DNA of 64,000 nucleotides from Pseudogymnoascus destructans (lineage: Eukaryota > Ascomycota > Leotiomycetes > Thelebolales > Thelebolaceae): contig NW_020167544.1 in NCBI RefSeq assembly GCF_001641265.1, forward strand, positions 434,001-498,000. The letters are read 5' to 3'. This document shows positions 1 to 10,559 of the stretch, piece after piece; positions within the stretch are counted from its first letter, which is position 1; every line of letters starts with the position of its first letter. A program made the translations under genes and the position numbers. The notes beneath the pieces are model-generated. The model searched no databases. It worked only from the letters and a program-made list of their open reading frames with translations, and was not told where the DNA came from.

Positions 1-554
1 CGTCGCTCAAGATCATGGCAGGGCGGCTTGCGGGGAGACTACTGCCGAAATTCCAGCTGAAGAATAAGCTCCCAGCTAAGGAGCTGACGCGTGATCCGGA
101 GGTGATGAAGAGTCTCACGGAGGATCCGCTACTGTGGTCTACGGGGACGTTGGAGGGGCTTGCGGGACTACTGGACCGGGCGGCCGATTTGTCGGCGGGG
201 AAGAGGACGTTGAATCCTGGTGTTAAGAGCTTGTGGCTTGCTCACGGGACGATTGATGGTGGGACTAGCTACCTGGCTAGCAAGAAGTGGTTTGAGTCGT
301 CCACTAGCAATGTGCCGGACAAGGAGCACAAGACTTATGAGGGGTGGCAGCATCAGCTGCATGCGGATTTGCCGGAGACGAGGCCGGTGTTTGCAAAGGA
401 TGTTGGGGATTGGATTTTGGCTAGGGTGGAGGCGCTAAAGAACACTGCGGAGCCGCAGGCTGCTGCTGAAGCTGCTGTGGAGGAGAGTAGTGCTGCGGCA
501 CCTGCTGCTGCAGAGACTACAGAGGGTAGCGCGAAGGGGGCTGCGAGGTTGTAA
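1..554 (+). CDS. Monoacylglycerol lipase-like alpha/beta hydrolase, 3' end (partial)
   Basis: The reading frame is open at the left edge of the window and ends at the TAA at 552-554, so only the C-terminal part of about 183 residues is present. It looks like the C-terminal half of the fungal serine-hydrolase family (Hydrolase_4; Yju3/MGL type) that hydrolyses monoacylglycerols on lipid droplets and ER. The conserved AHGTIDGGTSY segment should carry the catalytic Asp, and GWQHQLHADLPE the catalytic His. The nucleophile elbow lies outside the window. An Ala/Glu-rich low-complexity tail follows the hydrolase fold. The next gene on the same strand starts about 380 bp downstream. The family is fairly certain; substrate is inferred from family. 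Confidence 0.75.
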   Translation, partial: SLKIMAGRLAGRLLPKFQLKNKLPAKELTRDPEVMKSLTEDPLLWSTGTLEGLAGLLDRAADLSAGKRTLNPGVKSLWLAHGTIDGGTSYLASKKWFESSTSNVPDKEHKTYEGWQHQLHADLPETRPVFAKDVGDWILARVEALKNTAEPQAAAEAAVEESSAAAPAAAETTEGSAKGAARL

Positions 555-933
555 TATACCCATACGTTCTTGCTACTTGGTGGGTTGTCGTGTTTAATAG
601 TTATGATTATGAATATGATGTTTTCCTTCCAACCAACTGATAACTCAAGTTTATAGTAGCCCAATCATATGATATATAAGAACCCCTCAACGAAATTAGC
701 AGACAAGCTCCGCTCCCAGATCTCACTACGCCTGGACTGGACGGAAGCATTATATAGTAAATCCGTCATATTTGATACGAGCCTGGTTTTTATTTTTGCT
801 CACAGATCGAGATTTGAGTAACCTTGGTGGCTTGCCAATTTTCTCGGCTCTTTTCCGCGCCGTTCCGCTTTCAGGGACCATTTTGATATCGACCTCCAAG
901 ACTGCCAATTGTAACCCATTCGACGGCTTCAAG

Positions 934-2371
934 ATGCCAATTGCCTTCATACGCTGTGGCAGTACTATTCACCGCATAGTGGCGAGGAGCGCGTACTCAC
1001 CATGCGCTGCCCTCTCTTATAGCAGCTATGTCTTTCAAGGTTCGCCCCCCATCCCCTCTGAAATTTCCATTTCTTCATCCACCGCACCCCACTACCTTCT
1101 CTACCCTCCACTGACACGCCTCTAGAGAATGACATTGTCCTCGTTCAGAAAAAAACCGACCCCTCTGCCAAGCAGATCCTCTCCAAGCCCCTACGGCCGG
1201 GGAAGATCGTGAACACCAGCACCGGCCACATCGATCATGAATCCATTATCGGGCTATCTCCGCGCGCGATCGTCTCGACGGCGACCGGGAAGGGGGAATA
1301 CAGGGTATATAGACCTACGTTGGGAGAGTATACAAATTTGACGGCACGGATTGTCACGCCTGTAAGTGTCCCTCTGGCCGCATCTACAGCCTCATACAAC
1401 AAGGTCAACACGCAAAAGGGCTGGCAGCTAACACGAGTAAACAGGTCTATCCCGCAGACGCAAACCTAATCATCTCCCTCCTCGACCTCAACCCCACCGT
1501 CCCCGACCCTTCCTCCCCATCCCCCTCCCCCCCGCTCGAAATCTTCGAAGCCGGCACTGGCCATGGTGCACTAACCCTCCACCTCGCGCGCGCCATCCAC
1601 GCAGCCAATCCAGCCCCTCCTCCCATTCCCTCCCGCGCGCGTCCCGTCCCAGCCCCAGACTCTGAGGAAAGCACCTCCGACGCAGTAGACGCCGAGCACC
1701 AAGCCGCAGTCGAGAAATGGGAAGCCTACAAACCCACCCGCCGCGCCGTGGTGACCACCTTCGACGTCAGCGCCCGCCACAGCGCACACGCCCAGACCGT
1801 CGTCGCCGGCTGGCGGAAGGGGATGTACGAGCACTCCGTCGATTTCCACGTCGGTTCCATCTCGGAATACATCTCATCACGTCTTGCCACCTCGCTGGAA
1901 CCCTTCCTCGACCACACGATCCTCGATCTGCCGGACTGCCATCTGTATCTTGAGACTATCTCGCGGGCGCTGAAGGAAGATGGCACGGTGTTGGTGTTTT
2001 GTCCCAGTATCACGCAGATTATTGCGTGTGTGAAGCAGGCGAAGAAGGAAGGTTTGCCATTAGTGCTGGAGACGACGTTGGAGATTGGGCAGGCAGCTGG
2101 AGTGGGGGGGAGGGTGTGGGATGTTAGGGCTGTGAGGGCTAGGTCGTTTGTTAGGGCTGAGGCGGCGGAGGCGGAGAAGGTGGAGAGTGCCGAGGGTGTC
2201 GAGAGCGGGACGGAGGGTAGTGGAGCAGAGGCAGTTGCTGAAACCACACCGAAAGAAGCTGAGCATCTTAAACCGGAGGGTGATGGGTGGAATATGGTCT
2301 GTCGTCCCAAAGTGGGAGACAGGGTTGTGGGAGGCGGGTTCGTGGGCGTTTTCAGACGCGTTGTCAAGTAA
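934..2371 (+). CDS. tRNA (adenine-58-N1)-methyltransferase, TRM61/GCD14 type, probably mitochondrial
   Basis: Three exons fit: 934-1039, 1126-1361 and 1445-2371. Intron 1 (1040-1125) starts GTTCGC and ends CTCTAG with a CTGAC branch site; intron 2 (1362-1444) starts GTAAGT. Joining them gives a continuous frame running FQ-E-NDIVLVQKK and LTARIVTP-VYPADANLI. The first 35 residues are rich in Arg/Ser/Ala with no acidic residue, as in a mitochondrial presequence. The SAM-binding loop EAGTGHGAL, the DLPDCHLYLETISRAL segment and the C-terminal MVCRPKVGDRVVGGGF motif are typical of fungal relatives of the tRNA m1A58 methyltransferase. An acidic low-complexity insert (about 2150-2260) precedes the last motif. 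The start at 934 was chosen because it is the first in-frame ATG giving the presequence. Cytosolic Trm61 is the alternative. Confidence 0.8.
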
Positions 2372-3811
2372 GGTCGTACAATTGTATGTCTTGGCTGTGG
2401 GAATAAGTGTATCATAGTTCTGTATACTAGGGCGTCTAACTGTATCTGGGGTTGTAAAGCCCTGCCTGCCTGCTTACTGGCTTCAATTCGACATATATTC
2501 CAACAGTTCTTGTTCTGCTCCTTCCTTCTCCTGTAGCAACAAGGAAGTAGCCACTGAGCTAAGGTCCAAACTCACCCCCGAGTCCCGCGGTCTGTCTCTC
2601 CCCCAACCAAGTTACCCAAGAAGCCATCTCCTCCCCATGCCGGCTTCCCAACTTCCACTCGGTCTATAACAGCTGCTCCCCTCTTCTAGGGGCAAAAGTG
2701 GTGACACGATACGCATCTAGGTAATACGAGCAACTAGCCAAAGACGCAGTACATATGTTATATGTAAATACATAGCAAGTCCCTAAATATCAATATCCTT
2801 AGGTTAGCATAACTCTTTTAGAAATTAGGGAAGAATCTTGGGAATGGCTAAGGTAACTTGAAGTCTCGGCAGGGGCAAACAACAATATAACGCAAAATCC
2901 CTTAAAGAAATTTACTTACCAATCTGTGTTCCCCCTTGGCCCCCGACATATACTATTTCAGACTATTAAGTTAGTGCTATAAATTTTTAAACATATGCTT
3001 GTAAAGATGCTCAGATACTCACGTCTCCATGTGTTACTAAACAGAGCAGACGTTAGCTTAATGACACTTACGTTTTCATAGGAGACTCGATAAAAATTCC
3101 TTAGAAAACAACGACTCTTGAGCAAGAGAGTTATAAAATAAAGAGACGACCTAGGAAATATGTCAGTGCTTATCTAAACGTACCCATTTGGCTTCCCTAT
3201 CAAATTTTTCCAGTTTATAGAAGTTGAACACGGATTTTTTACTACCCATTCTGTTCCTGCTTTTGCTTCGCCTCGGACAAACCACTGCCCAGTGTAGCAG
3301 AGCTGTTGACTAGGAACCTCCATTTCCCAACTAGTTAATAACCTTTTCCCCCTCGGCGCCGGACCTTTATATTGACGTATTAACCGGCATGTTGTCAGAC
3401 TTGGCTCTGTAAATTTGTATTTGGGGTATGGGTCGGGTTTATGACACCGTGCAGCTGCCTTGGTATTAAGTTTGAAGCAGAAGAGCAGAAGATTCGGAAA
3501 GTCTTGGGGGTTTGAGAGAGGGGAAGGACCCGTTCATCTCCATATATTCATTTTTAACGGTGTTAAGAACCATATATATATCGATAGTAGTTCTGTGGAA
3601 ACATTGTATGGACCCCTGTTCCTCCTCTGGATTTCCCACAACCACACACGTCATGAACTCAGCCGATGCACAATTCAGTCTAGCGACAAGCAATCACCAA
3701 GCCATTATTCCATTACAGACCTCAAATAACTCAATCACCATTCTCTTCTCAATCCTCAAGCTAATCGGCCCCATTCGCACCCTCCCCAACCGCCCCCTCC
3801 TTCCCCCCCCG
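2372..3811. other. AT-rich intergenic stretch with no recognised gene
   Basis: I see no credible coding sequence here. The stretch is AT-rich between about 2690 and 3450 and then becomes strongly C-rich (poly-C tracts at 3800-3830). The short open frames at 3460-3955 have no recognisable motifs. It may be old repeat DNA. Confidence 0.5.
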
Positions 3812-3953
3812 TCACCCCCCCCCAACACTAACCGTAGACAACTGACTCCCAAACACCCTCTTCACCTCCAACTTCTCCACCTCCACCCCCTCCAAATACC
3901 TAACATTAAGCACCCAAACCCCCGTGCCCAACCTCGGTCTCCGAAACCCCCGT
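3812..3953 (-). pseudogene. C-terminal fragment of a GFA/CENP-V-domain protein
   Basis: On the minus strand the frame reads GFRRPRLGTGVWVLNVRYL, then LEGVEVEKLEVKRVFGSQL, and stops in a poly-G tract at 3812. This matches the usual end of fungal glutathione-dependent formaldehyde-activating (GFA)/CENP-V domain proteins (FRRP..., the VNVRCLEGVD...L-like segment, then a short tail). The matching N-terminal part, which ends abruptly after its last CxxC, lies at 6881-7159 on the same strand. The two parts are separated by a 2.9-kb insert. The frames of the two halves do not join directly, so an intron or later decay is also needed. Confidence 0.6.
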
Positions 3954-3960
3954 GACAAAT

Positions 3961-4648
3961 TCAGGCCTTCGTGGAGCATGACTAGTGTCTTTAGCCCAGC
4001 TCTGTTGAAGACAAGACCATGGTTTGCTCCTAGCAGGCGATCAAGGAGTTCGGCAATGGGATATGCCACTGGAAATAGTCCATACATCACCCATAGCACA
4101 TATCTGCATACCAGTCAGAAGGCTCCTAGGATGAAGAATGAATGGACCTACCTCGATGAACAGGCTCCAATAGTTAATCCGTACTTGGCACATATACTCT
4201 GGGGGATGATCTCTCCAAAAATCATAATCAGTACTGAGGAAGCTAGAACAGCAAACAATCCACCCTTTATGTCACGATCCAGGACAATTGGTAAAGTTTC
4301 ATTCGCGATGACATTTCCTAACAAAAGAGAAACCAAAACCCAATGTCTTCCACGTTGAAGGATGTCCAAGACTTTCTGAGCATTCTGTCTCTCCTTTCCG
4401 GTTCCAGATTTCGCAATGGCTTGGAGATAGACTTTATCTTGACTCATGAATCTGGCAGTGGATTAGAGGTGATTCAGACTGTTAAGGTAAAATACTTACG
4501 CCAGCGTCAAGCCAGCAAATAACCCTCCCAACAGTACCAGAGCGATTGAAAGTCCTCCATTAAGAAAGTACTTCAGAGCCTCGGACGTCGCAATCCCATC
4601 TTGCGCCATAGTTTGGTTTACAAAATCTTTGACCAAAAGCCTATACAT
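3961..4648 (-). pseudogene. Truncated DUF21-domain (Mam3/CNNM-type) membrane protein
   Basis: Exons 4648-4500, 4451 to about 4154, and about 4103-3961 splice cleanly: intron donors GTAAGT and GTAGGT, acceptors TGCCAG and TATGCAG, with a CTGAC branch site in the second. The product begins GGLFAGLTLAFMSQDKVYL and continues with RGRHWVLVSLLLGNVIANET and FGEIIPQSICAKYGL, all typical of the DUF21 transmembrane domain of fungal Mam3-like proteins (CorC/HlyC family, metal homeostasis at the vacuole). The match stops after GLKTLVMLHEGL, exactly at the left boundary of the insert, so the CBS-domain pair and the C-terminus are missing. The N-terminus is also shorter than usual. It is most likely a captured gene fragment, not a working gene. 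Confidence 0.7.
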
Positions 4649-5463
4649 AATACCAGTTTCTTGGAGAAGTAATAGCCACAGACACAAAAGCAGAACTGAA
4701 GCTCACTTCATGGCATCCGCTTCAAGTGGCATTTGATAGCTCTACGGTATCAGAGAGAAACACACGACAATCGAAGTACTTTCAAAATTTCGTCCCGTCC
4801 TCCTTCGAACCTGTCAACGGACGCTATCTCTCAATTGTCATGTGTCAAATGTAGATGGAGATAATAGCAATCATGGACGTGAAGTGTAAAAAATCCCTCA
4901 AATGCTCATTTCTTGGCGCGTGCACCGATAATGATCACAAAACCACTCAAAAATTAGCATCGCTATGAGGGATTTTACTGTCTAATTGCCGAGATTGCGA
5001 GCATTTTAAAACGGTATAGGCGCTTATCTGGGAAATTATGCCTAGAAGAGACACAAATCCAACACACGAGAAACAGCACTTGTCCCCTGAAGACGTTCAG
5101 GCTCCTCCACCACCTCATCCCTACCACCTCGTTATCCCTATCTCACCCAAATATACGGCGTTCATCTCAGGACCGTGATACTTCAAGCCAGGAAATTGGG
5201 AGCAGTAGAGGCAGATTGCTACTTCAAGCAGCTCGTTCGCGGCATAGCATGATTTCACTGCGTCGGGATAGTACATCGAGATCTCAGGTCTGACAATCTC
5301 CTATTAATAGTCAGTGATTACTAAAGATTGGGAATTTTAGTCTCGCAAAATGCTTTAGGAAAGCTGCAGAAGGCAAGGTTGAGTGAAGAGGAGCAGCAAG
5401 AGGAGTAGGTGTGTCCAGTGCATTGCGTTCAAGGTATTTGTCGACGCATAATCAATTCCAGGG

Positions 5464-5736
5464 ACGTTGATATGTGGGCGATCGGTGCCATATGAGAAAG
5501 GCAAGCTGCTTTGGGATTTTGTTGCTGAGGGCGCAGATGAGTGTTATAAACGGTATTTACTGGAGCACACAGGTCTTTGGAACTTGGGTAATCTGAGTCC
5601 TTCAACGGCCTTCAGTGGTACAGGGGTTAACTGCTTTCAATTTTGTCGATGGGTCATACATTCATTACTGGATCCCTGTCCTGAGAATAGGCTTACAACT
5701 TTGCGGGTGTTAAAGTTGAATAATCTGGCGAGATAG
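5464..5736 (+). pseudogene. Protein-kinase C-lobe relic
   Basis: The sequence DVDMWAIGAI, typical of kinase subdomain IX, is followed at once by a stop in its own frame. The next frame continues through a segment resembling subdomains X-XI (VIHSLLDPCPENRLTTLRVL). A frameshift therefore separates the two halves. No catalytic loop or DFG motif is visible upstream, so this is the 3' piece of a serine/threonine kinase gene and not functional. It lies inside the 2.9-kb insert. Confidence 0.55.
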
Positions 5737-6042
5737 AACTGTGCGAGGCTGCCTTGAGTGAAAGATTACGCCAGGCGTAACCAGTTTGGCTTGGTTGGAG
5801 CCTAAACTGGAATTCAAGTGACGCAAAGGGAGACCAAAGCCAGAGCCGGGTGCTACGGAAATATAGAAGATGAATCCAATTCAAGATCGAAGCTATTTTA
5901 AAGGGAAAATGTCCATTCCGTAAGAGGGGAACGCTACTGTAGATTTGAGGCGTTGGAAGAGCTGAGCCCTAGAAAAGAGTGCCAAATTTACCAACTCAAG
6001 AACTTGAAACCAAGAGCACAGCCAAAATCAATATTACATCTC

Positions 6043-6714
6043 TCAGATGCCTTCCCACTCCGCCCCAACAACCTTCCTTGTCCTTTGATTCCCTAAATAC
6101 AAATCTGCAAACGCAAACACAGCGATCAACATAACGAATCCCAACAGCAGCTCAGGCATCATCCCTTTGTGTGGCAGCTCTCTTTGGAAATCAGCTTCGA
6201 TGGGCCTCTGCCTCCGAAAACTCGGAGGCTCGCCGAGGTGCGAGCTGGTAATCTGTTTCCAACTGGGCGGCTTCAAGGCTGATGTTGAAAGTGGCCGCGA
6301 GGTAGGAGGCGTAGCGGTTGCGGTAGGCGGCAGTTATTTGGGCTGTGGATTTGGAGAGACGGTCTGATGAGGAGCAATACACTTCCGTTATTAGATTAAA
6401 TGGACAGAGGCATTCCCAGTGAGGCATATATTACCTGGAGTGACTTGGAGGGCGACAGAAGGTTGGACTTTGGGGGATCATACAACGGATCAACTAGCGG
6501 CCTTACAATGCGTATATTCATCCGCGGGTCCTTCAGCTGCTCCAAGGTATACAGGTCATCTAGTAAGGCGTCCGTGTCAGCATCACTGTATCTTTGAACC
6601 CTATGTAAATCCACTCACCAATGTTAGCATTGCCTCTTCATCTCCTAGCGATATCTCCTCTGCCTCATACGACCGCACCTCGCTGAGGCTTCGGTAAGAG
6701 CCAGGGCGTTCCAT
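6043..6714 (-). CDS. Hypothetical protein, possible C-terminal membrane anchor, intactness uncertain
   Basis: I do not recognise the family. An ATG at 6714 opens a short exon beginning MERPGSYRSLSEVRSYEAEE. A second exon encodes DDLYTLEQLKDPRMNIRIVR and ends at a GTAATA donor near 6433. The last exon, after an acceptor near 6362, is open in two frames; one of these ends at 6043 with a hydrophobic stretch (ELLLGFVMLIAVFAFADLYL) that could be a tail anchor. The first intron would be only about 27-33 nt, which is very short, so either the model is wrong or the gene is broken. It lies within the 2.9-kb insert next to other gene pieces, which favours a captured or decaying copy. Confidence 0.35.
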
Positions 6715-6769
6715 TGCAGTGTATCAGGCAGTGTTGACGCTGAAATACGCTTCAGCGCATTGCATCTGT

Positions 6770-7159
6770 TCAGGACTGTGTGTGTGGAGATGTTGAAAGC
6801 AGAAAAATGGCCGTGGTAGAAGTCGTATGCGTGAATAAGAATCTGCGAGCTTTATCGATAAGTGGCTCTTCAGGACAAATCCCACACACGGGACAGATAT
6901 AATCCCTCGCCACCATCGTATTAAACCGACACTCGATCAGTCCATGCGTCCTGTCCTCGAGACTCGCCGCGGTGGGCGAGATGGGGTGGAAATCAGCATC
7001 GGGGACGCGTTGGATTAGGGCCTCACGACGGACGCAGATGCTGCAGTCGCAGCTGACGATGGAGGGGAGGGTGGAGGTGATGCTGGAGCGGATGTGGCTG
7101 CAGTGGCAGGTGCCGCTGTGGGTTTGGGGTGGGGGGGAGGGGGGAGGTGGGGTGGACAT
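6770..7159 (-). pseudogene. N-terminal part of a GFA/CENP-V-domain protein
   Basis: The ATG at 7159 starts MSTPPPPSPPPQTHSGTCHC. The zinc ligands expected in the GFA (glutathione-dependent formaldehyde-activating enzyme)/CENP-V fold are visible: C-x-C in GTCHC, the CDCSIC motif, and C-x2-C in YICPVCGIC. After CGICP the frame runs into the 2.9-kb insert and ends without the usual C-terminal segment, which is found instead at 3812-3953. The gene is therefore split. The enzyme role is known only from the wider family; many fungal members have no assigned substrate. Confidence 0.7.
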
Positions 7160-7330
7160 GTTGATAGTGATGGAGATGGATTTGATGAAGGTGGTGGGGA
7201 GGGTAGATGGTTTTATGTTGATGTGATGTGGAGTTTGGTAGGCGGTATATTGTTGAACAATATCCGTAGGATCCGTGGCAGTAGGTAGAGAATATAAACC
7301 GAAAATTACAGTCATGAAGCAGTAGGGCAC

Positions 7331-9530
7331 GAAGTGATAATTTTGTAATGCATGTTCTTATAATTGAAGCTATTCAAACTACTATATATACTGTTACGGG
7401 CTACGGGCTCTATTCCTGTGCCTATTCGTGGCTCGGATCCTGAAACCCTCCTGGTTTCGGTCCGTTCCCTAGAGCTTCGGAATCGTAGCTTTTAGGATCG
7501 GAAGATCCAGTATTCGGAGGATCACGAAACTGGCTGACACAGCTTCGGTATCAGGGCCTCATGAAGTGAGTCGTGAAGTAAGCACACACTGCGGGAAATA
7601 GGTAAGCTTTGAGGCTCTATCAGCCGCCAGATCACCCAGAATCCTCAACAAAGAAATCACGGAAGTGTGGCACAACTCACGTTACCGACACCGAGGGGAG
7701 TATCGCCACGCCTATGCCCGTGGCAAGCCCGCCCTGTCACCGCCGCTCTCTTCTCATCACCACTGCTTTCTTCTCCGCAACAGTCTCGTCATCGTCAGCC
7801 TCTGCCATCATAAACGTGAGAGATCTCCTTCAGCTTCTTCATAACTACCCTTCGCCTTTGCTATGTTACCCTGACCCTGTACGAGACTTTTCACGCTCGC
7901 GATAATTTGTGCCATCCTTCACATGTCTACGTTTGCGAGGGTATGGCTGCCCGCAACTTCACAGGGAAGTAGCGATGGCCGTGCCTTTTTCTCTCCGCTA
8001 TTACCTTTCATTCTAGGACGGCAAGAGCAGCTCTCATCCGTCCGTTCGTACTTTCCTAGTTTCACAAGACGGTGTATGAGATCTGCGCGCAACTTCACGG
8101 GGAAGGAGCGATGACCATGCCTTCCTCTCGCTGCCATTTCCTTACACTCAAGATGGCAGGATCGATAATCCGTCCGTCCGTTCCTTTCTAGATTTAGGAT
8201 ACACAAACACCGTGGGAAATAAGGGGATGTGGCGTGTTTGATCTGGCTATCATCGTTGCCAATCACTCACCGACGCCATACTGAGGTTATCATATTTCCC
8301 TCACTATTAATCGCTCAGCGACGGCACACCGAGATCCATAGCCTTTGAGCAGCCTCGCGCCTCATTCTCATGAAGATTAAGCGAAGCCTGGCATCTTAGT
8401 GCCTCATCCATGATATCTTCTGGAAGCCTAAAGTCCTCGAACCTCGTCGCCATGGAGCTTGAGTGAAGCCTAACTACTCACTCAGCCTTATCCCCAAGAA
8501 GTCTCTCAAAACAACCTTCCTCGAGCCTCAAAGCCTAACTCACTCTCCACTCCCCCCCATGAGCGCTTTTCCAAACCCAATCCACCCAAGCCTCATCCAG
8601 TAGCCTTCTCCAATCCCACCTCAAAATAGCCCCATCACACGATCCCTTCTCCCTCCAGCCTCAACCCCAGATGACATCTCACACCCAACCCAGCCCCGCA
8701 ACGCTGACATCTACGCCTAACCCACTCAAGCCTCATCCAACGATCCCACCTCACGCCTAACCCACTCAGGCCTCATCCCAACACCCCCCTTCCCAAAAGC
8801 CAGATCCAGCCTCAACCGACAAGGCTCTAACCCCCCCCCTTTTTTCCCTCCCCAATCCCCAATCCCACAGGGCTCCCCCCCATCCCAAACCACTCCTCCT
8901 CGTTACCCAGGCGTTGGAAAAGGGGATCTAGGAATGGCTGCATCCTGCGGCCACCTCGATATTAGCAAAAAGGGGGGGTCTGTTGGCTGCGGACTAGACG
9001 TCGGGAGTCGTTGGTGTGTGGGTGCGCACGCACCAGGTTCCTTACGTTCGAGCACGGAATGGGATCGTTTCAGAGGAGGAGGATGGAGGGGAAGCTGCAC
9101 AGGTGGCGAATTGCGTTTCATGTTTCATGGGCCTGCGCCACTGACGATGTCCGGCACTCGCCACATGTCTTCGGCTGGGCCAGTACTGTACGAGCGCGGG
9201 GTTACTTGTCGAGCTGTGGCTTGCGCGTCGTTTCTCCACTGTCTCTCCACAGTCAGCTGTGTTGGTTTGTATGTAGGGAGTATGTCTTCTCTGTAATATC
9301 TCTTCTCTCTGTGTATACGAAGACGGGTACGAGCTGACCGAGCTGACCGAGGCCATCGTGAGGATCGTGAGGTCAGTAGTTCTGCGGTAAACCCACCTTC
9401 ACCCCCTCCCCACAGGTCACGTCGTCCTCTCCTCTGCGGCCAGCTCCATCTCCCAGCGCCGTCACTTCCCGCAATTGGCTATATCGTGAGGCATAACTTA
9501 CCATCAGCGTAGTCAAGCGTACCTAAATCG
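7331..9530. other. Gene-poor, pyrimidine-rich stretch
   Basis: No credible gene is visible. Between about 8270 and 8880 the plus strand is C-rich with a loosely repeated phrase of the type CCTAACCCACTCAAGCCTCA. Short open frames here lack motifs. Confidence 0.5.
7952..8195. repeat. Diverged tandem duplication, about 136-bp period
   Basis: CGCAACTTCACAGGGAAGTA at 7952 and CGCAACTTCACGGGGAAGGA at 8088 begin two diverged copies. Both continue through a similar CCGTCCGTTCGTACTTTC-like segment. No protein is encoded. Confidence 0.55.
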
Positions 9531-9568
9531 GCACCCCTCGACCGACTAGGTAGTCAGTCGAGGGGTGC
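9531..9568. repeat. 17-bp inverted repeat with 4-nt loop
   Basis: GCACCCCTCGACCGACT (9531-9547) and AGTCAGTCGAGGGGTGC (9552-9568) are inverted copies with one mismatch around AGGT. It could form a strong hairpin or cruciform. No gene lies beside it. Confidence 0.8.
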
Positions 9569-9904
9569 GGTTTAACCCCGCACCAAACGCATCGAGCACA
9601 CCACAGACAAGAACAGGAGACACACACACCCACACAAGGTGGTTGGTCTGCACAATGCACAACCTGCACGATCGATGTGACGACCCGCCTCACCATCCCC
9701 GCTAATTCGTCCGCGGACAACCCACGCATCGCGGCGCGTAGCGTGTGTGCCACGGTGCCGACCACTGGTAGGACGGCGGGCACGCAGGGTCGGTGGTGGT
9801 TCGGCTGCGTGTCACCGGTTCGCTGGGCGGAGGGGGGCGCAGTAGTAGCCGGGTTCTGGGTCGGCGTTGGTGGGATGGATGGGAGGAGAGGGAGGAGAGG
9901 GAGG

Positions 9905-10286
9905 AAGGGAGGAAGGGAGGAAGGGAGGAAGGGAGGAAGGGAGGAAGGGAGGAAGGGAGGAAGGGAGGAAGGGAGGAAGGGAGGAAGGGAGGAAGGGAGG
10001 AAGGGAGGAAGGGAGGAAGGGAGGAAGGGAGGAAGGGAGGAAGGGAGGAAGGGAGGAAGGGAGGAAGGGAGGAAGGGAGGAAGGGAGGAAGGGAGGAAGG
10101 GAGGAAGGGAGGAAGGGAGGAAGGGAGGAAGGGAGGAAGGGAGGAAGGGAGGAAGGGAGGAAGGGAGGAAGGGAGGAAGGGAGGAAGGGAGGAAGGGAGG
10201 AAGGGAGGAAGGGAGGAAGGGAGGAAGGGAGGAAGGGAGGAAGGGAGGAAGGGAGGAAGGGAGGAAGGGAGGAAGGGAGGAAGGGA
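9905..10286. repeat. 8-bp minisatellite (AAGGGAGG), about 47.75 perfect copies
   Basis: The unit AAGGGAGG repeats without a visible error from 9905 to 10286, preceded by variant units GGAGAGGG. The plus strand is pure purine, so it can form triplex (H-DNA) structures. Because 8 is not a multiple of 3, all three plus frames are open as Glu/Gly/Arg/Lys repeats; these are not genes. Confidence 0.95.
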
Positions 10287-10445
10287 TACGCCTCGCCTTC
10301 AACTTCGGCATGGGGGTTGCCATGAGTTTCGACGTCGTTTTGAGGCCGTTTATGGTGGAGAGGCACGAGAGGGCAAGCAGGAGATATAATATCTTCCTCC
10401 TTCCGCCCTGAATCCAGCCCCCCGCCTATCATCAATCCTGAGCCC

Positions 10446-10545
10446 CCACATTCCCTATTCCCATTCCCATTCCCTATTCCCATTCCCATTCCCATTCCCT
10501 ATTCCCTTCCCTTTCCTCATTCCTCATTCCTCATTCCTCATTTCC
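10446..10545. repeat. Simple repeats of CCCATT/CCTATT then CTCATTC
   Basis: Hexamer runs of TTCCCA/TTCCCT (about 10446-10507) are followed by four to five copies of the heptamer CTCATTC (about 10516-10545). Pyrimidine-rich, non-coding. Confidence 0.8.
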
Positions 10546-10559
10546 TCATTCCCCGTACG

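Larger units (their letters stand above)
3954..6880. mobile_element. 2.9-kb insertion carrying gene fragments, flanked by GACAAAT repeats
   Basis: GACAAAT occurs at 3954-3960 and again at 6874-6880, exactly where the GFA-like gene is interrupted. The DNA between holds a DUF21 gene cut off at the left boundary, a broken kinase relic on the plus strand, and an unrecognised membrane-protein-like gene on the minus strand. I found no transposase and no convincing terminal inverted repeats. It could be a gene-capturing transposon or filler DNA from break repair. The 7-bp repeat is seen; the mechanism is inference. Confidence 0.5.

Noticed and set aside
3954..6880. The 2.9-kb insert as a Helitron
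   Set aside because: It is flanked by a 7-bp direct repeat, and I see neither a CTRR end with hairpin nor a Rep/helicase gene; Helitrons make no target duplication.
9523..10495. Several long ORFs (150-266 codons) on both strands across the 8-bp repeat
   Set aside because: They are Glu/Gly/Arg/Lys or Pro/Ser/Leu/Phe repeats produced by the AAGGGAGG minisatellite in every frame; no flanking domain supports a gene.
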